DNA of 64,000 nucleotides from Turnera subulata (GCA_028386065.3 JAKUCV010000926.1:20422-84421); one strand, 5' to 3'; shown: positions 1-10,879, counted from the first letter of the stretch. A program made the numbers and translations. Notes: a model not told the origin generated them from the sequence alone.

Positions 1-1350
1 CAAGATCTGCCTCGTCGCTTGGGACAAACTAGCTAAACCAAAGGAACTCGGCGGGCTTGGAATTGAATCCTTAACAGCAAAAAACCAAAGCCTTCTTTTC
101 AAATGGTACTGGAGGTACCTCAACTGCCCCGGACCAGATTGCCTCCAATTCATCAAGCAAAAATGTGAAGTTGTTCCCAGCTCCATCCTACCCACCTTCA
201 ACCACGCGAAATCCTCTCCGATTTGGAAAAACATCATCCACTCCGCAAGCTCAAGCAGCCATACTGCAACTCCCCTATCTGATGAGATCAGCATCAAAGT
301 CGGCTGTGGAGCTAACATTAAATTTTGGTCAGATACCTAGTGCTCTTTGGGTCCTCTTCAGGTTTGCTTCCCTCGGCTGTTCCGTAACTCTTTACTTCCA
401 GACGCCTCCACTAGAAAGATGGCCATGGCGCCGCAAACTTTAATCGTGGGAAAAAAATGATTGTCTTCACGTCCAAGCTGAGTTGAACGAGATCTCCCTG
501 ACCCCCTCGTCATCAGATACTCTAATTTGGAATCACGACCCTCTCAAGGGGTACTCGGTTCGATCAGGGTACTCTTTTCTTATGAAAGCATCCACCCCTC
601 CTATCAACATCCCGTATGTCTGGCATTCCATCCTACCTCCGAAAATAGAGTGCTTTCTGTACTTATTGTTCACGAATGGAATCCCCACTAGAGACACCTT
701 GCTATCCAGAGGCATCCTGCTGGAATCCGATGCAAACTGTCCACTCTGTGCTTTACACTCTGAAACCCCCTCGCACCTGTTCTTGCACTGCAGGTTCACT
801 TGGTCCCTTTGGCAGAAGATTTGTTACTGGTGGGGTGTTCAATGGGTTGCACCGGCGTCCTGTCCACTCTGGTATCGTCAATAGTCTGCCCTTGTTCCAC
901 ATAGACACAATAGTGCGTGTTGGCTAATCATCGGTTCTGCAGTAATTTGGTCCGTATGGTTGGCGCGTAATGATCAAATCTTCAACAACAAAGAACCCTC
1001 CTGGGAAAACCTTTTTGATCTCAGCCTAGCAAGGGAAATATGGTGGATTAAAAGCATTCATCCATCCTTCCCATACACCCCAACCATGGTCATCTCCAAC
1101 TCATCTTTCATCAAAGATTGGAAAGAGAAATCTATCAACACAGACTAGTCGATTTGCCCCTTAATTACACACATTCTGTACGTGCTTCTCTGCCCAGGTC
1201 TCTTAGGCAGACCCTACATTTATCTATTCCACTGTAGCTCTTGTCTTTGTTCTTGAGAGGTCAATCCCCTAGTCGATCTCTCTTTTTCAACGTACTTTGT
1301 AACTTCCTTACTAACTCTTGCAATAAAATCTCGATTAATATCAAAAAAAT
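1..1350 (+). mobile_element. LINE 3' fragment (end of reverse transcriptase ORF, zinc-knuckle region and tail)
   Basis: The window opens inside the ORF2 of a plant LINE. Frame 2 from base 2 reads the conserved post-RT segment (KICLVAWDKLAKP, LGGLGIESL, LLFKWYWRY). The zf-RVT region follows at 483-884, with a CPLC..H..H.FLHC zinc knuckle and PPKIECFLYLLF. The terminal piece WSVWLARNDQIFNN..WWIK ends at the stop near 1148. The frame is broken: a TAG at 338-340 replaces the Trp of the conserved SDxW motif, and there are shifts near 460 and 880. The 3' untranslated tail ends with CAATAAAATCTCGATTAATA and a short A-run at about 1350. The same tail motif is seen in the other LINEs here (47010-47043 and, on the minus strand, near 7620). 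Confidence 0.9.
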
Positions 1351-1359
1351 AACATATAT

Positions 1360-2518
1360 ATGATACACAGTATTATACACGTACGATGCCATGAGAAATC
1401 ATAGCAGAAGATATTATAAAAATACAAAACCACAGAATCTATTCAAGGTATATGTATAGGATGCAGCGCCCTCTTTCTCCCATGGCAAAACGCAACTCTA
1501 AAGATAGATATATATACTTTAACTTCTTCAGTTGCCTCTGTTTTCGATTAACTTTCTTTATCTGTTTTTTTTATTTCAGTTAAGTTTCTGTATGCCTTAA
1601 ATTGTTTCTTTCCTTTTTTTTCTTTATGCATAAGAACGAGATTTTACCTGCAATAGCTCAGGTAATACTGCGGTCCTATGCAAGGCTGAAGGTCTCTTGC
1701 TTGACTCACAGTCTCCTTAATTGTAACACAAAACAAAAGAAAGAGATAAATAGTGTGGCTACTCTTACATATCATATGACATGTCATTGATGCTTTAGTG
1801 ATAATATAATATTAGGGAAACTTTCATAGCTGATATACTTTCATCGGAAACAAACCAATGGAGGGAGGTGGAGATACACATCCCGAGGGCCACACATTAG
1901 GGTTTGAGTTCTTTTGATATGATTTCCTTTACCAGAGTACATTTTCTCTGCATGGTACTATTTTCATGTACAACAGATTCGGTGGTTATAACATTTTCAC
2001 TTATAGATTCTTAGAGGTAGCAGAAACATGCCAGAACCTGAATTTGCAGAAACCGCTAGAATAGCAATTGGGGCAGGTAGTCATGGATCTTTGAGGATAT
2101 TGATACTAGCTTGCCCTGATGGAGATTATCCCAATGAAGAAGAAGAATTCATGGGAGTTTGGGAATTGGAAGACTTTGAGAGACTTATTGGTGGGAAGTT
2201 AATGTTGCAGATCTTGGTGATGGTGATGCTCATGATCATTTGCACCGGTTCAAGTATGGAGGCCCTCCGCGGACGTTACTAGGGGCTGTAGCTTTGGATC
2301 CCAACGATGATGACATGGTCTACTTTGCTCATGCAGATTCGATTGATGAGACTCATCGATGCCTGTTCTCCTGCAATATAAGGTTTAAAGAGATTAAGAC
2401 AGTAGACACAATTGATACTGAGGAAGAAGGATTCCCTGTCCAAGGTGCCTTTCAGATAGCACTGAGTCAGGTTCCCACAAGGATTCCAACATTCACTCAG
2501 ACAAGTGTATGTTTCTGA
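1360..2518 (+). pseudogene. F-box gene remnant with deleted middle
   Basis: A family-type promoter and leader (TATA-rich at 1360-1375, then GCAGCGCCCTCTTTCTCCC) is followed by an ATG at 1482 reading MAKRNSK, after which the sequence leaves the family. Homology resumes at about 1820-1890 (IADILSSETNQWREVEI). It continues at 2028-2180 (GSLRILILA, MGVWELEDFE), then shifts frame near 2190 and runs at 2255-2500 (AVALDPNDDDMVYFAHAD, LFSCNIRFKEIKTVD, VQGAFQIALSQVPT). Nearly the whole F-box and the first FBA half are missing. It cannot encode a functional F-box protein. The closest relatives by eye are the genes at 53907 and 59975. Confidence 0.85.
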
Positions 2519-2718
2519 AGCTAATAGTTGTGAAGATATATACTTGCTGTGGTTGTGCCTGTTTTTTAGTTAACTTCTTTGTGTTTTTCTTTTTTCTATT
2601 CAATTTTCTGTATGTCTTTGCATCTTTTTTTTTAACAAAAGAAAAGAATTTTGACCGGAAAGAGTTTGATTTAATGAAATCAATACAAACACCTCATGCT
2701 TTCGCTCAAAGGAATCCC

Positions 2719-2854
2719 AAGTCCTAACGGATTAGGGACTTTGACTACGGAAACGAAAGCTAGCCTTGTTCTTTTTCCGCGTCCGTTTGGGATTTGTGAA
2801 ACATTACTTTGACGGTATTACAGAGACCTAAGTCCTAACGGATTAGGGACTTTG
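2719..2854. repeat. 25-bp direct repeat pair with internal dyad upstream of F-box gene 1
   Basis: The same 25 bases (AAGTCCTAACGGATTAGGGA, then CTTTG) occur at 2719-2743 and 2830-2854, with 86 bp between them. Each copy is itself an imperfect inverted repeat (GTCCTAA..TTAGGGAC). The second copy ends about 10 bp before the TATA box of the gene at 2978, so it lies in the proximal promoter. Confidence 0.8.
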
Positions 2855-2860
2855 TTCTTA

Positions 2861-2878
2861 GTTATATATATGTATAAA
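2861..2878 (+). promoter_or_regulatory. TATA box region of F-box gene 1
   Basis: GTTATATATATGTATAAAG lies about 110 bp upstream of the ATG at 2978. It is followed by GCCATCAGAAACTCAAGCAG, a leader related to those of the F-box genes at 59975 and 63043. The position fits a plant core promoter with a leader of roughly 80 nt. The transcription start is inferred, not seen. Confidence 0.55.
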
Positions 2879-2977
2879 GTTGCCATCAGAAACTCAAGCA
2901 GAAGACATTGTAAAAGCCTACTAAAATACAGAATCTACTATAAGGAATATAGGTTGCAGCAGCCTCTTTTTCCTCCA

Positions 2978-4282
2978 ATGGCAAAACGCAACACTAAACA
3001 AACTGTATCCATTGATGATCTTGACGACCACTTGTTGATTGAGATTCTGCAACTACTCCCCTCTTTCAAGTACGCTACTCGATGTAAGTTAGTCTCCAAG
3101 CGTTGGTGCTCTTTGATATCTAGTCCCATATTTCTTGGCCCCTTCAAGGACCGCCTTGAAACCTCGAATCAACCAAAACCCTTTGCTCTTATTTTCAATG
3201 GTATCGGATTGGACGACCCCTCTACATATACCCACCACCTAGTAACTTCCAACGACGAAATACTCGCATCCTCAGGGTTCAAGTTAGAATTCCTTCCTGG
3301 ATTCAAGCCTGGATCCCTTATAATTGAAGCATCATATAAGGACTTACTACTCTGTCGCCTAAAGGGTGAGGAGCCGCTAGTGTATTACCTATGCAACCCA
3401 CTCACCAAGCAATGGGTTGCTCTCCCCTCAGTCCCGGAAGGATATCGGTTGGTAGCTGAAGCCTGGGTGGGTTTCATGTGCGATGAGAACCATTGGAGTG
3501 TTGTGAGAATTCCTGCCACAGCAATATACGAACAATCATTCGTGGCCGACATATTTTCGTCAGAAACTCAAACGTGGAGGAGGGAGGAGATCTTGCAGTA
3601 CTATATAAGTCGTGAAGATATATTTTCTTGGGATGATTCTTTTTTTATGTACGACGGACGGGATGGTAGTATTATAGCATACAGATTCTCGCAGCCAGAA
3701 AAGTTCCATGTAATCCCCACGCCAAGAGTTATGGAATCGATACCAATCACTAGCGTAGCGTGGGGGGTGGCACGCCAAGGGTCTTTGAGGTTATTGCAAG
3801 TATCTGCTGATTCTTCCGATCATGATTGTTTTCTTTTTGATAGTGACGACGAAGATGTTCATGTCGCTTCCGACGGTGGATTCCTGACAGTTTGGGAGTT
3901 GGAAGACTACGAAACAGGTTCGAGCACGTGGAAGCTGATGGGCAAGGCTCGTTGGTGGGAAATTGTTCCTGATGGTGATGGTGATGGTGATTCAGTGTTG
4001 AAAGAAGAACTTACATTGTTGGAACAAGCATTGGAGAGCAACTGCCCAGGTGTAGAAGCTGTAGCTTTGGACCCCAATGACGATGACATAGTCTACTTTG
4101 CCCGTACACATTTGGAGTGTTACCAATGTCTTTACTCTTGGAATTTAAGGTCAAGAGAGTTTAGAGTAGTTGATAGACGACCTGGAACTGCAAAAGAATT
4201 TGGTACCAATATTGGTTCCATCCAGATAACACCGACCCAGATTCCTACAATGCTTCCTAAGTTCCCCTGGCGGCAAGTATAA
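2978..4282 (+). CDS. F-box protein with FBA-like C-terminal region (gene 1, 434 aa)
   Basis: Single-exon ORF of 434 residues. I start at the ATG at 2978 (MAKRNTK), because all relatives start MAKRN/MAERN after a CT-rich leader and the frame further upstream has no ATG. Residues about 12-52 form the F-box (DDLDDHLLIEILQLLPS, RCKLVSKRWCSLISSPIF), the segment expected to bind SKP1 in an SCF ubiquitin ligase. The FBA-like part follows: GFKLEFLPGFKPGS, SYKDLLLCRLKG, YYLCNPLTKQWVALP, FSSETQTWRR, IIAYRFSQPEK, GSLRLLQVSA, WELEDYE, and near the end VEAVALDPNDDDIVYFAR and LYSWNLRSREFRVVD. An Asp-rich stretch (DSDDEDV, DGDGDGD) sits in the C-terminal half. No frame damage is visible. It is closest to the pseudogene at 51490. 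Substrate unknown. Confidence 0.9.
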   Translation: MAKRNTKQTVSIDDLDDHLLIEILQLLPSFKYATRCKLVSKRWCSLISSPIFLGPFKDRLETSNQPKPFALIFNGIGLDDPSTYTHHLVTSNDEILASSGFKLEFLPGFKPGSLIIEASYKDLLLCRLKGEEPLVYYLCNPLTKQWVALPSVPEGYRLVAEAWVGFMCDENHWSVVRIPATAIYEQSFVADIFSSETQTWRREEILQYYISREDIFSWDDSFFMYDGRDGSIIAYRFSQPEKFHVIPTPRVMESIPITSVAWGVARQGSLRLLQVSADSSDHDCFLFDSDDEDVHVASDGGFLTVWELEDYETGSSTWKLMGKARWWEIVPDGDGDGDSVLKEELTLLEQALESNCPGVEAVALDPNDDDIVYFARTHLECYQCLYSWNLRSREFRVVDRRPGTAKEFGTNIGSIQITPTQIPTMLPKFPWRQV

Positions 4283-4580
4283 GTAATCCTCCACCTCGTT
4301 TTGCAACTTGTTTCTTTGTCTTAGCTAATAGAGATCTACATTATAATATTTGAAAATTCCTGCAGTGTATTATTTTTCACCACACATGTCTTTAATTCTT
4401 CTATCTAGCCATCACATCAATTGTTCGATTCCTGCCTTATTCTACAGTAGTATCCTGATTCTGAATAGTAGCTCTATAGGTTTTGAAAACAAGAGGGGAA
4501 AAAAGTGCATTGAAATTTAATATATCCGGTTTATCTCCAACTGATAAGCATAGATGGGTCACTAGGTAAAATATATAATT
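4283..4580. other. 3' flank of F-box gene 1, no gene seen
   Basis: AT-rich 3' flank. It begins with the AAGTAATCCTCC..TTGCTTTC-type 3' UTR shared with the pseudogene at 51490 (compare 52810). I see no ORF, repeat array or RNA gene in it. Confidence 0.6.
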
Positions 4581-4930
4581 GGATCGATACTCTTTTTTTT
4601 TGCAAAAAAAAAAAAAGACATTAGTGGTGTCATCATCGTCCCGTCAGTCTAGGCCCCGGTGAATACCGGTTACATTCTGGCATTAGACCCTTCTCATAAG
4701 AGAGACCGGCCACCAGGGCACAAGCGGACACCCTCGCCTGCTACGCGTCATAGTGTCGGGGAGTCACAGGCTCAACCGCCACCACCCCACCGTGTGGAAG
4801 GCCATATTCGGCCACATCACACTATGGGGCTTGATGGAAGCGCCGGGACTCGAACCCGAGTCCTAGAGATGGCAGGCTGAAGGCTTTGCCACTGGGCCAC
4901 CACCCCCGGTGGTATAGGATGGATACTCTT
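4581..4930 (-). mobile_element. tRNA-derived SINE (body 4595-4916) with target-site duplication
   Basis: On the minus strand the element starts near 4914 with a tRNA-like head. The A box TGGCCCAGTGG (plus coordinates 4889-4899) fits TRGYNNARNNG, and the B box GGTTCGAGTCC (4846-4856) fits GGTTCGANTCC exactly; together they form an internal RNA polymerase III promoter. The 3' end is a T-run and A-run at about 4595-4618. The flanks carry a 14-bp direct repeat with one mismatch (GGATCGATACTCTT at 4581-4594, GGATGGATACTCTT at 4917-4930), as expected for LINE-driven retroposition. GC-rich compared with its surroundings. Confidence 0.85.
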
Positions 4931-5210
4931 GCTAGAAGCTAACATGGATGTTACATAATGAACCAAGTTTTTGCTTTCTTTCTTTCCCCCGCTTTTTTTT
5001 ATTGACAAAGAACCAAGCCACCTCTAACGTTCCACATAGTTTTTTCCCGTTATTTCTCATTGATTGATGCGCAGGCTTATTATGGTTAGCCCTAAATAAA
5101 AGATTTGACCTATTAATTTTTTATACTAATTGGCCTCTTAACTAAATAAAGAAAATTTTATGTTAATAAAATATCCTCTGTCTTATCTCTAAATAACCAA
5201 TTTACCCAAC
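4931..5210. other. AT-rich spacer, no gene
   Basis: No supported coding signal. The text around 5090-5200 resembles dispersed low-copy plant repeats, but I cannot assign a class. Confidence 0.4.
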
Positions 5211-5391
5211 ACCACAATTTTATGTTGATTGGCTTGCTAGACTTGGTTTTAATCATGCTTTAGGAGTTGTACATTATGTTCAACCTCCAGCTGGTTGTGA
5301 GGTTTTGTTACATTTTGATGCCTCTGGGATTCCCACACCCAGAGTTGTTTCTTCGCAATAAAAGTATGCATCTTTCATCTAAAAAAAATAT
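5211..5391 (+). mobile_element. 5'-truncated LINE tail with RNase H end
   Basis: Bases 5221-5361 read YVDWLARLGFNHALG, then VVHYVQPPAGCEVLL and DASGIPTPRVV before a TAA. This is the typical C-terminal tail of RNase-H-bearing plant LINE polyproteins. A-rich sequence follows at 5380-5390. Only the last roughly 45 codons remain. This lineage differs from the LINEs at 1, 17076 and 31322, whose ORF2 ends without an RNase H domain. Confidence 0.75.
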
Positions 5392-5614
5392 CCTACCCGG
5401 TAAATAACATTTATGGTCATTGTACTATGTTTTTATTCAAAATGTTGTCTTTGTACCTAATTTTTTTTTTGTTGATTTTGGTCACTACATTCTAGAATTC
5501 TGTGGATTTTAGTACTTGTAGCCAATCTGTGCCATGTGTCAACAGGTGATTCGCCGCTTAATAATTGTGAGCTCCATGTTAACTGGGTTGTATCCATCAA
5601 ACCCAGATTGTGTG
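5392..5614. other. Repeat-like AT-rich sequence, no gene
   Basis: TTTATGGTCATTGTACTATG and TTTTGGTCACTACATTC resemble the dispersed repeat text common between plant genes. No ORF and no recognisable termini. Confidence 0.35.
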
Positions 5615-6014
5615 AATTTTTTACCCATTCCATTTAGGAATAGGTTATTCTCAAAACCAAACAATAATTAATCTTACTTATCCCACAACTGTAATGACCA
5701 AATAAAGAGGGAAAGAGAAACAAAACAAGTGTTTCGATTGAAAAGAAAAAAAAGAAAGAGAAAGAAAGAAAGAAAGCAAAACCTATTTACCCAAATCAAA
5801 GCAAAACCTAATTAAATTTTTTACCCATTCCATTTAGGAATAGGTTATTCTCAAAACCAAACAATAATTAATCTTACTTATCCCACAACTGTAATGACCA
5901 AATAAAGAGGGAAAGAGAAACAAAACAAGTGTTTCGATTGAAAAGAAAAAAAAGAAAGAGAAAGAAAGAAAGAAAGCAAAACCTATTTACCCAAATCAAA
6001 GCAAAACCTAATTA
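5615..6014. repeat. Perfect 200-bp tandem duplication
   Basis: The segment 5615-5814 is repeated immediately as 5815-6014. Reading the rows side by side, I found no mismatch. Each unit starts AATTTTTTACCCATTCC, contains a purine-rich tract (AAAGAAAGAGAAAGAAAG) and ends ACCTAATTA. It is non-coding. Either a very recent duplication or an assembly duplication. Confidence 0.9.
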
Positions 6015-6376
6015 CCCAAATCACCGAATCTTTTACATTTGGGCCTGCCAATATGAGCTTGTGCTTGTTGAAATCTTGGAATTTATTATTCATGGCTCAA
6101 AGAGTATCTACTTGTTTCCTATACAGAAAATGATGGTGCAATCTGATAGCATAAATGATATTCTCTTTATGAGCATTTGTCCATCTTTATATCAGAAACC
6201 TAGTGTGTCTGCGAGCCATCATCAAAGAAACCATGCGGCTCTACCCTGCCGGTCCTTCGAAGGTCTATAGTTTCTGAGCTTAGTGCAAGGAAGGTCAGCT
6301 ATTCAATTTTATTAAAGGTGTCTGTGTTATGATTGATAAATTTCTATTACAGAATTGGCTGCAGCAGTTGTGAATG

Positions 6377-6535
6377 CAGAGGCAGATTCAGGGGGCAAGC
6401 AGTGGCCCTGCCCCTCCTAGGTCTTTCCCTCTTATATTAGATTTGTAATGTCAGCTCACAAAATATGAGTGGTTCAATGGTTTGGCCCCCCAAGATGCAT
6501 CAGGAGGTCGAGGGATCGAGTCATGATGAAAATAT
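6377..6535 (+). mobile_element. Possible fragment of a hAT-type MITE or tRNA-like SINE
   Basis: CAGAGGCAGATTCAGGGGG at 6377 resembles the terminus of the clear hAT MITE at 47260 (CAGGGGCGGATCC). Inside, TGGTTCAATGG (about 6470) fits a pol III A box and GGATCGAGTCA (about 6513) is close to a B box. No opposite terminus or target duplication was found, so the class is uncertain. Confidence 0.35.
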
Positions 6536-6579
6536 TATAACTGCTGATGCTTTAAGGCGAAGAGACAATATATACCTCT

Positions 6580-7402
6580 CGCATCCTAGGGGTTCAAGTT
6601 AGACTTCCTCCCTGGCTTCAAGCCAGGCTGCCGGTTTATTAAACCTTGTCAGAACAATCGCTTTTTGCTGCTGATTTATTTTCATCAGAAACGAACACAT
6701 GGAGAAAGGCAGAGGTCTTCCATCCTGAGGGCAAGAAATTCAATCTTGATTTTCGTTACCGTTACCATGGTACAATATTTTATCTGGATGGAACATTTTT
6801 TTATGTACGACGCAGACGATAATATTATAGCTTATAGATTCTCAGAGGCAGCAGAGCGGTGCCAATGCCTTATAGTTCAGCTCCCAGAATGTGGCCTTTG
6901 TGGTTACCCTCCCTGTGACGGTAGCATAGCATTTGGGGTTACCAGTCAAGGGTCTTTGAGGATATTGCTAGTATCTTTGCCTACTTGTCCTGTTGTCTAC
7001 TCATCACAATTTGTAGACGGATACGTGGGTATTTTTGAATGCCAAGACTATGAGAGAGGAGAGTGGGTGAGGAAGCGCCTGACTAATTGGGGGACGTTTA
7101 ATTTTCATGGTGAGGAGAGGGGTGATCCTCAAATTGGTTCTTTGATACTTGATTTGTTTGATAACTATGACCCGTCCATATATGCTGTAGCTATGGATCC
7201 CAACGATGAAGATATAGTCTACTTTGCTCGTCGAGGTATAAATGATGATCAAGAATGTGTGTACTCGGCCAATTTCAGGTTAAACGAGATTAAGGTGGTT
7301 GATGCGACTACCTTTGAACCAAAAGCTTATGTCCAGGGTGCCTTCCCTATAGCACTAGCCCAGGTTCCTACAATGCTTCCAACATCTACTGGACAAGTAT
7401 AA
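6580..7402 (+). pseudogene. F-box gene remnant, FBA part only, frameshifted
   Basis: Family sequence starts at about 6590 (GFKLDFLPGFKPGC), with no F-box before it. An internal deletion then joins to FAADLFSSETNTWRKAEVFHP at about 6664. One extra T in the T-run before FFMYDADDN (near 6805) shifts the frame. From there to the stop at 7402 the frame is open: IIAYRFSEAAERC, GVTSQGSLRILLVS, DYERGEW, YAVAMDPNDEDIVYFAR, NFRLNEIKVVD, VQGAFPIALAQVPT, and an end matching the usual GQV terminus. With no F-box and a frameshift it is a pseudogene, although the 3' 200 codons are well preserved. Confidence 0.85.
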
Positions 7403-7617
7403 GTTTGTCCTGCTCTTTGTTGTTTTTATTTTCTTTATCATGATTTATATCAATTCATCCCGGAAAAATCTTTGTTCGGTTTCGTTGTTTTGCTTTTCTT
7501 TCATTGTCTCTCCCTTTTTTTTTTTTATCTCAACATTCTCTTTTATTATTAATTCAATTTCCATGTTCATTTGTTATGTTTGATCAGTGCCACATTTAGA
7601 AATAAACTTCCAATTTT
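7403..7617. other. 3' flank of the F-box remnant
   Basis: T-rich 3' UTR-like sequence; nothing else recognised. Confidence 0.4.
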
Positions 7618-7850
7618 ATTTTTTTAGGCTAATCGAAACTTTATTGATAAACTATCAAGTACCAACTAGCTCATCTGAAATTACATATAGGTCCTAGCAA
7701 AAGAAGCCAACCCGCAAAACTACCCTGCCTTATGGGCTAATGTCACGAAGACCAACGTCCAATATGAGTCAAGGAATCGAGTCTTCAGCATCTAGCATGC
7801 GGGGCTTACAATGATATATATGGATCCAATTTGTCACTGCAAAATATAAG
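7618..7850 (-). mobile_element. LINE 3'-UTR fragment (minus strand)
   Basis: Read on the minus strand this ends with CAATAAAGTTTCGATTAG and an A-run (plus-strand T-run at 7616-7626). It is the same terminal motif as the LINE ends at 1321-1350 and 47010-47043. No coding part is left, so it is a strongly 5'-truncated copy. Confidence 0.6.
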
Positions 7851-8044
7851 AACACGATTGTCTTAATTATACACTATTGAAAGGCTAAATTCGTACAGCC
7901 TGCCATGTCAGAAAATATCTGGCGGGGAATCACAATTGCCCTGCTTGGATATATGATTGGCCAAATTTAAAATAAGGGTATAGAATTAATCAAAGTAAAT
8001 AAAGTTCGAGAGATAAAAAAAAAAAAAATGACCAAACACCACCG

Positions 8045-8270
8045 TGGCAAAGCATCAAGGGTCATTAAGGTTATTGAAGATATCTTGCCCATGTGATTTT
8101 CATGGTTAAGATTGTTATCTAACAATTAGTTGTTTCTATAAAAAAAAACTAACAATTAGTTGTTTTTTTTTGAACAAATTAACAATTAATTGTCATGATG
8201 ATGGATTCTTGGCAGTTTGGGGATTGGAAGACTATGAAAGAGGACTGTGGGGGATTAAGTAAATGGTTTA
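8045..8270 (+). pseudogene. Short F-box (FBA) gene scrap with internal insertion
   Basis: AKHQGSLRLLKISCP at about 8045-8090 and DGFLAVWGLEDYERG at about 8200-8250 match consecutive parts of the gene at 13908 (GAHQGSLRLLQVCCP, GFLAVWELEDYGSG). Between them lies AT-rich sequence with three copies of an AACAATTAGTTGTT-like motif. Only about 40 codons remain. Confidence 0.7.
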
Positions 8271-8328
8271 ATCCAAATAAGCAATTAAATGGGTTAATGG
8301 TGGTGAAATATTTTTTATACATCTTAAC

Positions 8329-8965
8329 TATGCTTTTGAAAATGTGTTCTGTGATAAAAAAAAGCTTATCTTATACTTAAGATTGACATGATATGATTTG
8401 GGTAAAGTCATACTGCCAGATTTATGAAGTAATTAAGACTTAACAGATTTAATTAGGCATTTAAGAGGTAATTACAATGGAGAGGATAAATACAAGGAAA
8501 ACATCCTAGGATCATTTGCCCTAATGTAAGTTGGGAGAAGACCTTTCTCTCTAGGGTTTTTACAATCTGCTGAACATACCAAGGTTTTGAAAACCGTACC
8601 AGTCATCGAACCGGAAAAGCTAAAGGTTCAAAAACCAGGGTCTAACNTATGCTTTTGAAAATGTGTTCTGTGATAAAAAAAAGCTTATCTTATACTTAAG
8701 ATTGACATGATATGATTTGGGTAAAGTCATACTGCCAGATTTATGAAGTAATTAAGACTTAACAGATTTAATTAGGCATTTAAGAGGTAATTACAATGGA
8801 GAGGATAAATACAAGGAAAACATCCTAGGATCATTTGCCCTAATGTAAGTTGGGAGAAGACCTTTCTCTCTAGGGTTTTTACAATCTGCTGAACATACCA
8901 AGGTTTTGAAAACCGTACCAGTCATCGAACCGGAAAAACTAAAGGTTCAAAAACCAGGGTCTAAC
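8329..8965. repeat. 318-bp duplication joined by a single N
   Basis: 8329-8646 and 8648-8965 are the same 318 bp with one difference seen (AAAAGCTAAAGG against AAAAACTAAAGG). The unknown base at 8647 lies exactly at the joint. Probably an assembly overlap left unmerged rather than a real duplication. Confidence 0.85.
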
Positions 8966-9353
8966 CGGGACCAATCGGAATCCAACCTTAAACTAATGTT
9001 TTATTATATATATGATTAATAATGAAAAAAATATACTATATATACTATGATATAGTAAAGTGTAATTTTTTTGTAATTTAAAATTTTAGATAGATAATAG
9101 TGGTAAGTTAATTTAATAAACCTTAGTTACATGTTATTAGGATTTTTAGGGAAAAAGAAAGGAATAAATCTCAAAGCTGTTGACTTGGAAAACGGAGTCC
9201 GATCCGAATGGTTTAACAGAAATTGGGAAAACCATTTGGTCCGACTTTATCCACAGAAAGACTCACTTTCAATGCCCTCGAAAACTAGATGGACTGTTGG
9301 ATCGCAAATAACCTGGTCGAACCAGTCAGTCCGATCCGGTTTTCACAATATTG
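8899..9353. mobile_element. Probable hAT-type MITE (455 bp)
   Basis: The element starts CAAGGTTTTGAAAACCG and ends with the inverse of CAATATTGTGAAAACCGG, giving imperfect terminal inverted repeats with further inverted matches inward (ACCAGTCATCGAACC against GACTGACTGGTTCGACC). The flanks GAACATAC (8891-8898) and GAAAATAC (9354-9361) agree in 7 of 8 bases, fitting the 8-bp target duplication of hAT elements. A second copy of its 5' end lies in the duplicated segment at 8580-8646. No transposase. Confidence 0.6.
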
Positions 9354-10870
9354 GAAAATACTAATATGATTTGACAATTTCGATTCCCTTGTGTTGTGTT
9401 TTATTGATCTAACGATCAGAGGGGCTCATCCTACTTTGTCAGTCCAGCTGGCACACATTTAGGTTTAGCTTCTAGGTTGTTCTATTGGGTTGATTAGGTT
9501 TGTTTATCGGGCTGAACTATATCTTTGTGGGCTTCTATGTATTGCGCTAGTTCCTTCCAGCTTAATTATGTAGGGCTAGTTTCATTTCGACCCAGTAATT
9601 AGATCATCACCAATAATTAGATCATCACCAATAATCAATTGCATGTGCGAGAAATGAAAATCTCAAATGAACCCATGGGCTTATGGCTTATGTTATTCTT
9701 GTGTAAAAAGCAAAAAGAGGTTGGTCTCGGGTTAGTCTCATTTTACCAACTAATATATACATAAAAATAAAAAATTACAAATGCAATTAATTTATTTTAT
9801 TTCATATATGTTAGCATTATTTAATAAATTGTTTTATGATTACTGAAATTTTAATTACTCAAAGCAATATATGGGTTATCTATATAAATATATTAAATTA
9901 GAGACCAAGATATTTGGCGTTGACAAGTGGCTTTCTAAGAATTGACATGCGACAACTAATTTTGTAAAAGTAAATTTAATTTAAAAACTTTTTACATTCT
10001 AAAATTAATTCTAAATTAATTGTTTGTGTGTGAATGGAAAAAGGTGTGTACTATTAAAGTTGTCTTAATCAAATAGTCTCTTGATATCCCATAAATAATG
10101 ACTTAAAAAATTAAAATAAGTAAAAAAATTATAGATAAATATCCATATTAATTCTCTTTCACAATCCATTTTTCATTTTTCGTGTGTAAAAAAATAAAAT
10201 TGGCCCAACTACAACCTTTTAAAACGTATCAAGAAGACATTTAAGAAGCAATTCTAAAACGGAAATGCATTAAAAATTTGTAAAGGGTATTTAACATGGC
10301 AATCCAATTTTTTAGATAAATATAAATGCTAATTATTCTTAAATCACCAATTAAATTCAAAGGGAAATGCATTAAATATTCTAAACGAAAAGGAATAGGA
10401 AAGGGAAGCAAGATCCACTGTATGGATAACTCTTTCAAACCCTCATGCATTAAAATTTGCATTAAAATGGCAGGAACTATGAAAGGTCCGCATCCCATAA
10501 CAACAATCAAATAGATTACAACAATCAAAGAGACTCAAAATTATCAAAATACATTAACTCCTAATGGTTAAAATAATTGCAATACAATTCATGGAGCCAA
10601 TTCAGATTAATGCATTAGTAACAAACATAAAGAAGAGTGACCTAGAATTAAGTGCTTGAATACCAATCAGCATAAATCCACCTTCTATATAATGTGCCAT
10701 AGTGTTACCATGTTTGCTGTTCCAAGCAGTCCCAAAAACAAAAGATGCTCATTACTTCTCCAGGTTGCCAACTTCGAAATCACATATCCTTGACCTGTCT
10801 TCACAATAAAAAAAAAAAGATGCTCATTATGTCTTCACATATCCATTACTTGCTAGCAATTTGTCCTTCA
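9354..10870. other. Gene-poor AT-rich region
   Basis: No credible ORF. A small tandem repeat of AGATCATCACCAATAATTA occurs twice at about 9600-9640. Short minus-strand ORFs around 10241-10528 have no protein-like features. Confidence 0.45.
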
Positions 10871-10879
10871 TATAGTAAA

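Noticed and set aside
4659..5008. ORFs over the SINE
   Set aside because: They overlap the tRNA-like head and pol III boxes, so they are chance frames in GC-rich SINE DNA.
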